The translations under genes were made by a program, and so were the position numbers. This document shows positions 35,104 to 47,728 of a stretch of DNA of 64,000 nt, one piece after another. The DNA lies in assembly GCA_030695945.1 (NCBI GenBank), contig JAUYOG010000057.1:156922-220921 (forward strand), given 5' to 3'. Positions within the stretch are counted from its first letter, which is position 1. Each line of letters starts with the position of its first letter. Below the pieces are notes generated by a model that saw nothing but the letters and a program-made list of their open reading frames with translations, made no database searches and had not been told where the DNA came from. Source of the DNA: Ramlibacter sp. Lineage in GTDB: Bacteria; Pseudomonadota; Gammaproteobacteria; Burkholderiales; Burkholderiaceae_C.

Positions 35104-36038
35104 GGCGCAACCCCGGCCGCGGGAGCGCCGGCCGGCCCGGCGGCCCCTTGCCGGATCGCACCGATGTGCCCGCGCAGCTCGTGCACGATGTCCGTGAACT
35201 CGCGCTCGTAGGTGATTTCCAGGTCGCGCGGCCGCGGCAACTCGACCTCCTTGCGCACCATGAAACGGCCCGGTCCCTTGCTCATGACATACACCGTGTC
35301 GGCCAGGAACACCGATTCGCGCAGGTCGTGCGTGACCAGGATGACGTTGAAGCGCTGCTCCATCCACAGGTCGCGCAGGATGCACCAGAGCTCCTCGCGG
35401 GTGAAGGCGTCGAGCGCGCCGAACGGCTCGTCGAGCAGCAGCATCTTGGGCTCGTGGATCAGCGCGCGGCAGATGCTGGCCCGCTGCTGCATGCCGCCCG
35501 ACAGCTGCCATGGGTACTGGTCCTCGTAACCCGCCAGGCCCACCTTCTGCAGCAGCTTGCGGGCCCGGTCCTCGTACTCCGCGCGCCTGGCCTTGAAATT
35601 GCCGCGGTACGGCTCGACGATTTCCAGCGGCAAGAGCACGTTGTCCACCGTGGTGCGCCAGGGCAGCAGCGAGGGCGCCTGGAATGCCATGCCCGAGATC
35701 TTGAGCGGCCCGGTGACGGGCTGGCCGTCGATCAGGATGCGGCCGAGCGTGGGCATCCTGAGACCGGTGGCGAGTTTCATGAACGTCGACTTGCCGCAGC
35801 CAGACGGCCCGACGATGGCGATGAACTCGCCGCGCTGGACCTGCAGGTCGATGGCCTCGACCGCGTACTGGCCCTGCGCCAGCGCCTCGTCGTTGTAAGC
35901 GAGCCAGACGTCCTGGAACTCGACGAAGCTGGAGCCCCCACGCTCCCCCACTGCGTGCGGGTCGCTGCCCCCCGAGGGGGCCTTCGCGCCTTGGGGCGGC
36001 CCGGCGGCGCTCAATGTCTCCTCCAGCGCCGCGCTCAC
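35100..36038 (-). CDS. ABC transporter ATPase (NitT/TauT type)
   Basis: A 312 aa ATPase. Walker A is IVGPSGCGKSTFMKLATG, the Q-loop MAFQAPSLLPWRTTVDNVL, the signature QLSGGMQQRASICRALI, Walker B KMLLLDEPFGALDAFT, and ILVTHDLRESVFLADTVYV the switch His region. The most economical start is GTG at 36038, overlapping the binding-protein stop (GTGA). That makes the first 50 residues low-complexity sequence (including AAGPPQGAKAPSGGSDPHAV) that is the in-frame translation of the family B repeat. The true ATPase fold starts near SFVEFQDVWLAY, and I see no other good start between. Confidence 0.9.
   Translation of the reverse strand: MSAALEETLSAAGPPQGAKAPSGGSDPHAVGERGGSSFVEFQDVWLAYNDEALAQGQYAVEAIDLQVQRGEFIAIVGPSGCGKSTFMKLATGLRMPTLGRILIDGQPVTGPLKISGMAFQAPSLLPWRTTVDNVLLPLEIVEPYRGNFKARRAEYEDRARKLLQKVGLAGYEDQYPWQLSGGMQQRASICRALIHEPKMLLLDEPFGALDAFTREELWCILRDLWMEQRFNVILVTHDLRESVFLADTVYVMSKGPGRFMVRKEVELPRPRDLEITYEREFTDIVHELRGHIGAIRQGAAGPAGAPAAGVAP
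35938..36012. repeat. GC-rich palindromic repeat, family B, inside a coding region
   Basis: The segment contains CCCCCACGCTCCCCC, TGCGTGCGGGTCGCTGCCCC and CGAGGGGGCC, and ends CTTGGGGCGGCCCGGCGG. The core TCGCTGCCCCCCGAGGGGGC is shared with 9128-9203. It falls within the N-terminal coding part of the ABC ATPase gene and is translated in frame. Confidence 0.75.
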
Positions 36039-37072
36039 TTTCGCGGCACAGGCAGCACGGCGTTCAGATCGGCCTTGGCCGGCAGGAACGAGCCGTTCCA
36101 GACCGCATCGGGGTTGACGCGCGTCTTGGTGTTGAACGCATCGGAGACCTGCGAGGCCATCAGCGCGAGGCGGCCGGCGTTGACCTGGCCGAAACCCTCG
36201 GCGCGGGCGTCGGGGCTGTTGATCACGGTGTCGATCGCCAGCTTCAGGCGCCGCGTTTCCAGGGCCGGGTTGATGATGCCGTCGCGGGCCTTGACGTCGG
36301 CGATCGCCGCTTCGGGGTTGGCCATCACGTCCTTCGCGCCCCTGGTGAACGCCGCCAGGAAGGCCTTCACGGCGGCCGGGTTCTCCTTGATGATCTTCGG
36401 CGTGGCGATGATGACGTTGCCGTAGAGCTTCACCCCGTATTGCGGGTACGGCAACACCACGACGTCTTCCGGCTTGACGCCGCGCGCCTCGAGGTTGAGC
36501 AGCGAGGTGAAGGTGAACCCCGTGATCGCGTCCACGTCGCCGCGCGCCAGCATGGTTTCGCGCAGCGGCGGGTCCATCGCGGTCCACGTGACGTTGGTGA
36601 TGCCGTTGGCCTTCTGGAAGATCGGGAAGGCCCGGCGGCCGGCGTCGAACACCGGGGCGCCCAACTTCTTGCCGTTCAGGTCCGCCGGCTTGGTGATGCC
36701 CGACTTCTTCAGCGCCATCACCGAAGCGGGGGTGTTGTTGTAGACCATCATGATGGCCACCGGCTTGTTGGGCGCGTCCGGGTTGTTGGCGTGGAATTCC
36801 ATCACCGCCGCCAGGTCCGCAAAGCCGATGTCGTAGGTGCCCGAGGCCACCCGGGTCACCGCGCCGCCGGAGCCGTTGCCGGCATCGACGGTGACATCCA
36901 GCCCCGCATTCTTGAAGTAACCCTTCGCCACGGGCGTCAAAAACAGGGCGGCCGGCCCCTCGAAGCGCCAGTCCAGCTGGAACTTGATCGGTGTGGTTTG
37001 CGCCTGCGCGATGCCGCAGGCAGCGGCGGCGGTGAAAGCGGCGGCGATACGGAGGACGTCCCTCTTCTTCAT
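36035..37072 (-). CDS. ABC transporter substrate-binding protein (NMT1/THI5-like)
   Basis: A 345 aa periplasmic binding protein with a Sec signal peptide ending CGIAQAQ. The mature start TTPIKFQLDWRFEGPAALFL matches the NMT1/THI5-like group, which includes binding proteins for pyrimidines, sulfonates and similar compounds. Further markers are GKGYF-like VAKGYFKNAGLDVTV, GTYDIGFADLAAVMEFHA and NKPVAIMMVYNNTPASVM. It heads the operon SBP-ATPase-permease-ureD and is preceded by a predicted sigma-54 promoter. The substrate is unknown. A nitrogenous compound whose breakdown gives urea is suggested by the link with ureD; an aminopyrimidine is the main alternative. Confidence 0.88.
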   Translation of the reverse strand: MKKRDVLRIAAAFTAAAACGIAQAQTTPIKFQLDWRFEGPAALFLTPVAKGYFKNAGLDVTVDAGNGSGGAVTRVASGTYDIGFADLAAVMEFHANNPDAPNKPVAIMMVYNNTPASVMALKKSGITKPADLNGKKLGAPVFDAGRRAFPIFQKANGITNVTWTAMDPPLRETMLARGDVDAITGFTFTSLLNLEARGVKPEDVVVLPYPQYGVKLYGNVIIATPKIIKENPAAVKAFLAAFTRGAKDVMANPEAAIADVKARDGIINPALETRRLKLAIDTVINSPDARAEGFGQVNAGRLALMASQVSDAFNTKTRVNPDAVWNGSFLPAKADLNAVLPVPRK

Positions 37073-37111
37073 TGATGGCTCCAGCGTGAAATGACGGTGA
37101 ATGCGTCGCAA

Positions 37112-37126
37112 GCAAAAAGGGTGCCG
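37112..37126 (-). promoter_or_regulatory. Predicted sigma-54 promoter for the ABC transporter-ureD operon
   Basis: On the minus strand CGGCACCCTTTTTGC has GG-N10-GC spacing (GG at 37125-37124, GC at 37113-37112) and matches the RpoN consensus except C for T at the first base. The start would fall near 37100, about 28 nt before the binding-protein ATG. Confidence 0.75.
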
Positions 37127-37400
37127 CTCATCCGCAGCCGGCCCCGGGGAAGCACGCATTCTCGCCGCGACGGGCCGGGGGGCTGCTGCGGACTTACCCA
37201 GCCCGTCAGTAGGTAGGGCGCGTCCGACGCGTCGACGCGACAAGCGCGCACGCTGAGCCTTTACGGGCGACTACGCCGTGGCCAATGGCCGACGACCATA
37301 TTTGCCTTCACCGGCCGTTCGTTTCTTGGCGGCGGGTGGTCGGAACCGAGAGGGCCGGCTCGCTTTCAACAACACGCCGTTCGCGGCAAAGGAGTCTCAC
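37127..37400. other. Intergenic region between divergent promoters
   Basis: No credible gene is seen here. It contains overlapping GTAGGTAGG words at 37209-37217, a near-palindrome around GACGCGTCGAC, and just before the + strand gene the ribosome site AAAGGAG. A promoter for 37401 must lie here, but no strong -35/-10 pair stands out. Confidence 0.5.
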
Positions 37401-37667
37401 ATGAGTTTCATACTCTGGCTAATCGTAGGTGGTATCGTGGGCTGGCTCGCCAGCCTGATCATGAAGACCGATGGTCAGCAGGGCATCCTGCTGAACGTGA
37501 TCGTGGGTATCGTCGGCGCCTTCATCGGCGGCTGGCTGATCTCCCCGATGGTCGGCACCGGCACGATCAATGACGGCTTCAGCATCGGCTCCCTGGTCGT
37601 CTCGCTGATCGGCGCCGTCATCCTGCTGGCGATCGTCAACCTGTTCCGCCGCGGCCGCGTCCGCTAA
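37401..37667 (+). CDS. GlsB/YeaQ/YmgE family small membrane protein
   Basis: An 88 aa inner-membrane protein with three hydrophobic segments (about residues 3-20, 28-48 and 62-80). MSFILWLIVGGIVGWLASLI and NVIVGIVGAFIGGWLIS are the family signature of transglycosylase-associated/GlsB-YeaQ-YmgE proteins, often induced by envelope, acid or osmotic stress. AAAGGAG precedes the ATG at 37401; a longer frame upstream is not supported. GTAGG words lie about 190 bp upstream. A terminator follows the stop. The biochemical role is unknown. Confidence 0.9.
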   Translation: MSFILWLIVGGIVGWLASLIMKTDGQQGILLNVIVGIVGAFIGGWLISPMVGTGTINDGFSIGSLVVSLIGAVILLAIVNLFRRGRVR

Positions 37668-37699
37668 GAACGACAGCGCCCTGGCGCCAAGGAATTTCG

Positions 37700-37733
37700 G
37701 GCATCCGGCCCTCGCGGGCCGGGTGCCTTCTTT
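37700..37733 (+). terminator. Intrinsic terminator after the GlsB/YeaQ-like gene
   Basis: GGCATCCGGCCC, loop TCGC, GGGCCGGGTGCC, then a T-rich TTCTTTC. It ends just before the convergent maeB stop at 37737. Confidence 0.8.
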
Positions 37734-37736
37734 CGT

Positions 37737-40034
<2,298 letters not shown>

Positions 40035-40153
40035 GTGGCGTCTCCTTGGGTCTTCCGGACTATCGACGCTACTCCATCCGAAGGCCCTGGAATGTGCGTA
40101 AAAACACGCGGAAAGCCGGAAACCTCAGGTATCTGGCGAGTCCTTGTGCTGCG

Positions 40154-40633
40154 TCATGTCCTCCGGGCCGTCCAGCGCCGGAGTTTCTCGCGCGCGCCGT
40201 TGGCCGCCGGGTCCATCATCGCGTCATGGCCGGTGCGTTTGGCGCACAGCTCGATCACATAGCCATTGGGGTCGCGGAAGTAGATCGAATCGATGAACCC
40301 GTGGTCGGACACGCCGCGCGTCTCGATCCCGCGGGCCTTGCCCTTGGCCAGCATCTCCTGCAAGGCCGCAGGCTCCACTTCCAGCGCGATGTGCAGGTCG
40401 AAGTCGTGCTGGGCCTTGAACTCGAAGGGCATGTCGGGCGCTTCGAAGAATGCCAGGTACGAGCCGTCGTCCAGCCGGTAGAAGGTGTGCAGGGTGTCCG
40501 TCGCCCGGCCGCTCTTGGTCTCGCCGATCTCGAGCGTGCCGGCCAGCGGCAGGCCCAGGAAATCCTCGTAGAACCGGCGCGTTTCCTCGGAATCGCGGCA
40601 GCGGTACGCGTTGTGGTGGAGCTTGCGGATCAT
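40154..40633 (-). CDS. VOC family (glyoxalase/dioxygenase-like) protein
   Basis: A 159 aa vicinal-oxygen-chelate protein made of two beta-alpha-beta modules. It starts MIRKLHHNAYRCRDSEETRR (His in the first metal-site strand), has FYEDFLGLPLAG, then HDFDLHIALEVEP, and ends the fold with SIYFRDPNGYVIELCA carrying the Glu ligand. These positions fit a divalent-metal site. The basic C terminus (KLRRWTARRT) is an addition. It is 5 bp downstream of the GST gene, so the two are probably cotranscribed. The substrate is unknown; glyoxalase or dioxygenase activity cannot be separated by sequence. Confidence 0.88.
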   Translation of the reverse strand: MIRKLHHNAYRCRDSEETRRFYEDFLGLPLAGTLEIGETKSGRATDTLHTFYRLDDGSYLAFFEAPDMPFEFKAQHDFDLHIALEVEPAALQEMLAKGKARGIETRGVSDHGFIDSIYFRDPNGYVIELCAKRTGHDAMMDPAANGAREKLRRWTARRT

Positions 40634-40638
40634 GGCTG

Positions 40639-41319
40639 TCAGACGAGTGCCTGCACGCCCTTGCCCCTGAGCGATGCGCCAAAGCCCTCGATCGCCTCGT
40701 GCACCGGCTTCCAGTTGGGAAGCGCCTTCATGCGGCCGAGCCAGCGTTCGATGTGGGGGTAGGCCGAGAAGTTCGTGCCGGTCGTGATCTCGCCCACTGC
40801 GACGAACTCGGCCGCGAAGTAGTCGGCGATGGTGATCCTGTCCCCGCAAAGATAGTTGTTGCCCGCGCCGAGGAGGTGGTCGTTGAGGACCTTGAGCCAG
40901 CCCTGGGCGCGCTCCTTGCCCCATTGCAGCGTGGCATCGTGCGCCTCGTCGGACCGCCGCTTGTGGTGCGGGAAGATCTGCGGATAGACGAAGCCGTAGC
41001 AGTAGTCGCGCGCGAGCTGGGTGTTCACCCAGTCCATGCGCTCGTTCACGCGGGCCCTGGCCTTTAACTCCGCCGGGTAGAGCGGCGAGCCGGTCTTGTC
41101 GGCCAGGTACTTCAGGATGGCGGAGCTCTCCGTCAGCCGGAAATCGCCATCCTCCAGCACCGGGATCAGGTGGTTGGGGTTGATCGCCTCGTACGGCGGC
41201 TGGTAGTGCTCGCCGGTGAAGAGGTCGACGACCTGCAGATCGAGGGCGATCCCGTTTTCGGCCGCGAACATCACGATCGGCCGGCTGGTCGTGGATGCCG
41301 GGTGGTAATAGAGCTTCAT
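40639..41319 (-). CDS. Glutathione S-transferase family protein
   Basis: A 226 aa soluble GST with an N-terminal thioredoxin fold: MKLYYHPASTTSRPIVMFAA, with Ser/Thr in the active-site loop, then HLIPVLEDGDFRLTESSAIL, the cis-Pro and glutathione-binding ESSA motif. The C-terminal helical domain (about residues 95-220) includes YLCGDRITIADYFAAEFVAV, the N-capping motif with the conserved Asp. The pattern is closest to the theta-like bacterial class. It follows glxR by 88 bp, within the same minus-strand run as the glyoxylate genes, and may detoxify aldehydes; this role is inference. Confidence 0.92.
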   Translation of the reverse strand: MKLYYHPASTTSRPIVMFAAENGIALDLQVVDLFTGEHYQPPYEAINPNHLIPVLEDGDFRLTESSAILKYLADKTGSPLYPAELKARARVNERMDWVNTQLARDYCYGFVYPQIFPHHKRRSDEAHDATLQWGKERAQGWLKVLNDHLLGAGNNYLCGDRITIADYFAAEFVAVGEITTGTNFSAYPHIERWLGRMKALPNWKPVHEAIEGFGASLRGKGVQALV

Positions 41320-41407
41320 CGTAGTCTCCTTACTGTCCGGCAGGAAGCGGCGAGGAACCGCTTGCCGCCGGGGAGGCGATGTTACTGCCGAACGGGGGCC
41401 GGCGCCA

Positions 41408-42319
41408 TCACGCCGCCGGGGCGTCCGGCATCACCTGGTGCTGCGCCATGTTCTCCAGCGCCTTGACCAGCGCCGAGTGGTCGGATTGGCCCAGCCCCAG
41501 CGCCACGCAGGACTGCATCAGTTGCGCGGCGTTGGCGGTTTGGGGCAGCGCCACGCCGAGCGCCCGTGCGCCCTGCAGCGCGAGGTTCAGGTCTTTCTGG
41601 TGAAGCGCGATCCGGAAGCCCGGGTTGAACGTGCGCTTGATCATGCGCTCGCCGTGCACTTCGAGGATGCGCGAGGACGCGAAGCCGCCCATCAGGGCCT
41701 CGCGCACCCGCGCCGGGTCCGCGCCGGCCTTGGACGCGAACACCAGCGCCTCGCCGACGGCCGCGATGTTCAGCGCCACGATGATCTGGTTGGCCACCTT
41801 GCACACCTGGCCGTCGCCCGCGCCGCCCACCAGCGTGATGTTCTTGCCCATCAGCTGGAAGAGGGGCTTCACGCGCTCGAAAGTCTCCGCATCGCCGCCC
41901 ACCATGAAGGTGAGGCTGGCCGCCTTGGCGCCCACTTCGCCGCCGGAAACCGGAGCGTCCAGCCAGCCGCAGCCCAGGTCCTTGATCTTCTGCGCGAAGC
42001 CGCGCGTGGCGATCGGGTCGATCGAGCTGCAATCGACCAACGTCTTGCCCTTGGAAAGGCCCGAGGCCACGCCGTACTCGCCGAAGAGCACCTGTTCGAC
42101 GTCCGGCGTGTCCGGCACCATGGTGAAGATGATGTCGGCGCGCTCCGCCACGCCGCGGGCCGTGGTGCAGACCGTCGCGCCGCTCTCGGCGAGCTCACGC
42201 GGTACCTTGCTGCGGGTGTGCACGAAGAGCGTGTGGCCCGCCTTGAGCAGGTGCCCCGCCATCGGCGTGCCCATGATGCCCAGGCCGACGAAGCCGAGCT
42301 TGAGTCCTGATTTGGTCAT
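41408..42319 (-). CDS. glxR: 2-hydroxy-3-oxopropionate (tartronate semialdehyde) reductase
   Basis: A 303 aa beta-hydroxyacid dehydrogenase that reduces tartronate semialdehyde, made by Gcl, to D-glycerate. The NAD(P) motif is GFVGLGIMGTPMAGHL, the substrate-binding motif WLDAPVSGGEVGAKAA, and the catalytic lysine is in GQVCKVANQIIVAL (GxxxKxxxN). Late residues NLALQGARALGVALP are typical. It overlaps hyi by 4 bp, forming gcl-hyi-glxR. The motif set separates it from the divergent paralogue at 56850. Confidence 0.94.
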   Translation of the reverse strand: MTKSGLKLGFVGLGIMGTPMAGHLLKAGHTLFVHTRSKVPRELAESGATVCTTARGVAERADIIFTMVPDTPDVEQVLFGEYGVASGLSKGKTLVDCSSIDPIATRGFAQKIKDLGCGWLDAPVSGGEVGAKAASLTFMVGGDAETFERVKPLFQLMGKNITLVGGAGDGQVCKVANQIIVALNIAAVGEALVFASKAGADPARVREALMGGFASSRILEVHGERMIKRTFNPGFRIALHQKDLNLALQGARALGVALPQTANAAQLMQSCVALGLGQSDHSALVKALENMAQHQVMPDAPAA

Positions 42320-43095
42320 GTCGTTTCCTTTTTCATCCATGAAAGCCCTTCGGCGGTCGTCGTCTTCGGCTTGTACTCGCACCCGATGGTGCCGCGGTAA
42401 CCGATCGCGTCGATGTGCCTGAAGAGCCAGGGGTAATTGATCTCGCCGGTGCCGGGTTCGTTGCGGCCCGGGTTGTCGGCCAGCTGGATGTGGCCGATGC
42501 GTGCGAGGTGTTTTTGCAGCGTGGCGGCGAGCTCGCCCTCCATGCGCTGCGCATGGTAGATGTCGTACTGGATGAAGAGGTTGTCCGAGCCCACCTCGTC
42601 CAGGATCGCCAGCGCCTCGCCGGTGCGCGTGAGGAAGAAGCCGGGGATGTCGAAGTGGTTGATCGGCTCGACCAGCAGGCGGATGCCGCACTCCTTGAGC
42701 GCGGCGGCGGCGAACGAGAGGTTGCCGACGAAGGTGGCGTGGGCCTGCTCGCGTGTGACACCCGCGGGTAGCTTGCCGGCCAGGCAATTGACCTGCGGGC
42801 AGCCCAGGGCAGTGGCGTACTCGATGGCGCGCGCGACGCCCTCGCGGAACTCGGCGACGCGGTCCGGGTGGCAGGCAATGCCACGCTCGCCGGCCTCCCA
42901 GTCACCGGCGGGCAGGTTGTGCAGCACCTGCTTCAGGCCGTTGGCCTGCAGGGCATGGGCCAGCTGCTCCTTGGGGTAGGGATAGGGGAACAGGTACTCC
43001 ACCGAGTCGAAGCCCGCCGCGCGCGCCGCTGCGAAGCGCTCCATGAAGGGCAGCTCGGTGAAGAGCATGGTGAGGTTGGCGGCAAAGCGGGGCAT
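42316..43095 (-). CDS. hyi: Hydroxypyruvate isomerase
   Basis: A 259 aa TIM-barrel isomerase interconverting hydroxypyruvate and tartronate semialdehyde. The N terminus MPRFAANLTMLFTELPFMER is the family signature. Metal ligands of this fold are in LLVEPINHFDIPGFFLT (Glu) and FIQYDIYHAQRMEGEL (Asp, His), with HIQLADNPGRNEPGTGEINY (His, Asp) later and GCEYKPKTTT (Glu) near the end. It lies between gcl and glxR, the standard place in this pathway. Confidence 0.95.
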   Translation of the reverse strand: MPRFAANLTMLFTELPFMERFAAARAAGFDSVEYLFPYPYPKEQLAHALQANGLKQVLHNLPAGDWEAGERGIACHPDRVAEFREGVARAIEYATALGCPQVNCLAGKLPAGVTREQAHATFVGNLSFAAAALKECGIRLLVEPINHFDIPGFFLTRTGEALAILDEVGSDNLFIQYDIYHAQRMEGELAATLQKHLARIGHIQLADNPGRNEPGTGEINYPWLFRHIDAIGYRGTIGCEYKPKTTTAEGLSWMKKETT

Positions 43096-43113
43096 CGGTT
43101 CTCCAGTGGGTAG

Positions 43114-44904
<1,791 letters not shown>

Positions 44905-44989
44905 CTTGTCTCTCCGGGTCGGGATGTCGATGGGTTGAATGTATTGACGCATGGCGGGGGGTGGAAGGCGGCGGCGGGCCATAAAACCT

Positions 44990-45004
44990 ATTCCGCGGCG
45001 GAAT
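44990..45004. promoter_or_regulatory. Palindrome ATTCCGCGGCGGAAT upstream of gcl
   Basis: A perfect 6-bp inverted repeat (ATTCCG/CGGAAT) with a 3-bp centre lies in the divergent gap between gcl and the peptide transporter operon, 86 bp from the gcl start. Its position and symmetry suit an operator. Gcl genes are often under IclR-type control; the regulator here is unknown. Confidence 0.5.
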
Positions 45005-45192
45005 GAGCCGCGGCGAACGCGTTGGCCGTGTGCCGGAAGTTACCACCGGCGGCGTCCGCCATTCGTAAGCACGGCTGCATGATGAATGTAGCTTCGGGTC
45101 GTTTCCGTTTTGAATGGCCTGGCGTACCTTCTGGCCCTCTCGTTCGAGAGAGGTCTTGCCGCGCTGTCGGCGCTGTCCATGAAGGAATCCAG

Positions 45193-46707
45193 ATGAGTCT
45201 TCAACTTCTCCGTGTCGCCGGCCTGCTCGCATTCGGCCTGCTCACAACCTCCTACTCCGCGGCGCAGGACGCCGGCACGAAGGCCGGGGCGCTCGTCGTC
45301 GCCGAGGACGTCGTGCCGCAGACGTTCGACCCCACGCAGTCGTCCCAGATCCGCACCTGGTACATGTGGCAGCTCGTCTACGAAGGCCTGGTGCGCGCCG
45401 ACGTGTCCGGCAAGATCCTGCCCGTGCTCGCCACGAGCTGGACCGTGGACAAGCCCCAGACGACGTTCGACTTCACGCTGCGCGACGGCGTCAAGTTCTC
45501 CGACGGCACGCCCGTGACGGCCGACGACGTGGTGTTCTCGTTCCAGCGCCTGAACGAGAAGGGCCTGCCCTACGCAAAGGACCGCTTCAAGACGCTCGAA
45601 TCGGTCACCAAGCTCGACGACAAGCGCGTGCGCTTCAAGCTCAAGCAGCCCGATGCCGGCTTCCTGCTGAACCTGGGCAGCCCGTTCGTCGTCGGCTCCG
45701 CGATCCTGAGCCAAAAGTGGGCGCAGACGCATGACCCGAAGCGCGAGATGATGGGCACGGGCCCGTTCAAGATGGTGTCGTACACGCCCAACCAGCAGCT
45801 GGTCCTGAAGCGCAACGACGACTACTGGAACAAGGAAGCGGCCGCGAAGGTGTCCGACCTCACGATCCGCTACATGCCCGAGCAATCGGCCCAGATCGCC
45901 GCGCTCAAGTCGGGCCAGATCGACCTGATGTTCCCCAGCGCCGAAGGCAAGCTGCAGCTCAAAGGCGACTCCGCGGTCACCGTGGTGCAGGTCAGCTCGA
46001 CCAACACAGTGCGCCTGAACGTCGGCACCAACCGCGCGCCTTTCGACAACGTCGATGTTCGCCGGGCGATCTCGCTGGCGATCAACCGCCCGGCGATGGT
46101 GCAGGGCGCGTTCCTGGGTGAAGCCGTGCCGAGCGCGCAGCTGCCGCCTTCGTACACCTGGGCGCCCAGGATGGACTCGCTCAAGTACCACAAGTACGAC
46201 GTCGCGCAGGCCAAGGCGCTGCTGGCCAAGGCCGGCTACCCCAAGGGCCTGGACATCACGCTGAACCACCTCGCGGGCTGGTCCACCTACCTGGACCGCT
46301 TCGCCGAACTGCTCAAGTCGCAACTGGCGCAGGCCGACATCCGCGTCACCATCCAGGCCAACCAGAACGCGGTGTGGCTGGACAAGCAGAACAAGGCCGA
46401 CTACCAGATCATGGACAACGAATACGCCTTCCAGGCCGACCCGATGTTCTACCTGATGCCGCGCCCCGGCCGCCAGGGCCCCAACCCGCCCGAGATCGAC
46501 GCACAGATCGCCAAGGCCCAGGCCGCTTCGCCCGAGGACTATCCCGTGCAGCTCGCGAAACTTGCTCAGATGGAAGACGACCTGGTGTTCCCGGACATCA
46601 CCATCGCCGCGCGCAACGCCTGGGTGGCCTACAGCCCCAAGGTGAAGTCGGCCACGCCCGATCCCACGCTCTCGCGCACCTTCCTGGCCGGCGTGACGCT
46701 GAAGTGA
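45193..46707 (+). CDS. Peptide-type ABC transporter substrate-binding protein (SBP family 5)
   Basis: A 504 aa periplasmic binding protein for peptides or similar solutes. A Sec signal of about 24 residues ends SYSAAQ. The mature sequence shows FDPTQSSQIRTWYMWQLVYE, then LRDGVKFSDGTPVTADDVVF, the classic SBP_bac_5 signature, and MGTGPFKMVSYTPNQQLVLK. C-terminal lobe motifs include NVDVRRAISLAINRPAM. GGA lies 6 nt before the ATG at 45193. It is first in a complete importer (SBP, two ATPases, two permeases). A palindrome CTCTCGTTCGAGAG lies at 45137-45150. Ligand class is inferred from the family: di-/oligopeptides, opines or nickel; peptides are most likely here. Confidence 0.93.
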   Translation: MSLQLLRVAGLLAFGLLTTSYSAAQDAGTKAGALVVAEDVVPQTFDPTQSSQIRTWYMWQLVYEGLVRADVSGKILPVLATSWTVDKPQTTFDFTLRDGVKFSDGTPVTADDVVFSFQRLNEKGLPYAKDRFKTLESVTKLDDKRVRFKLKQPDAGFLLNLGSPFVVGSAILSQKWAQTHDPKREMMGTGPFKMVSYTPNQQLVLKRNDDYWNKEAAAKVSDLTIRYMPEQSAQIAALKSGQIDLMFPSAEGKLQLKGDSAVTVVQVSSTNTVRLNVGTNRAPFDNVDVRRAISLAINRPAMVQGAFLGEAVPSAQLPPSYTWAPRMDSLKYHKYDVAQAKALLAKAGYPKGLDITLNHLAGWSTYLDRFAELLKSQLAQADIRVTIQANQNAVWLDKQNKADYQIMDNEYAFQADPMFYLMPRPGRQGPNPPEIDAQIAKAQAASPEDYPVQLAKLAQMEDDLVFPDITIAARNAWVAYSPKVKSATPDPTLSRTFLAGVTLK

Positions 46708-46714
46708 CCCGCCA

Positions 46715-47717
<1,003 letters not shown>

Positions 47718-47728
<11 letters not shown>

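Noticed and set aside
36035..37072. Naming the NMT1-type transporter as a thiamine-precursor or taurine importer
   Set aside because: The family covers many ligands and no thiamine or sulfonate gene is nearby; context points to nitrogen but does not identify the ligand.
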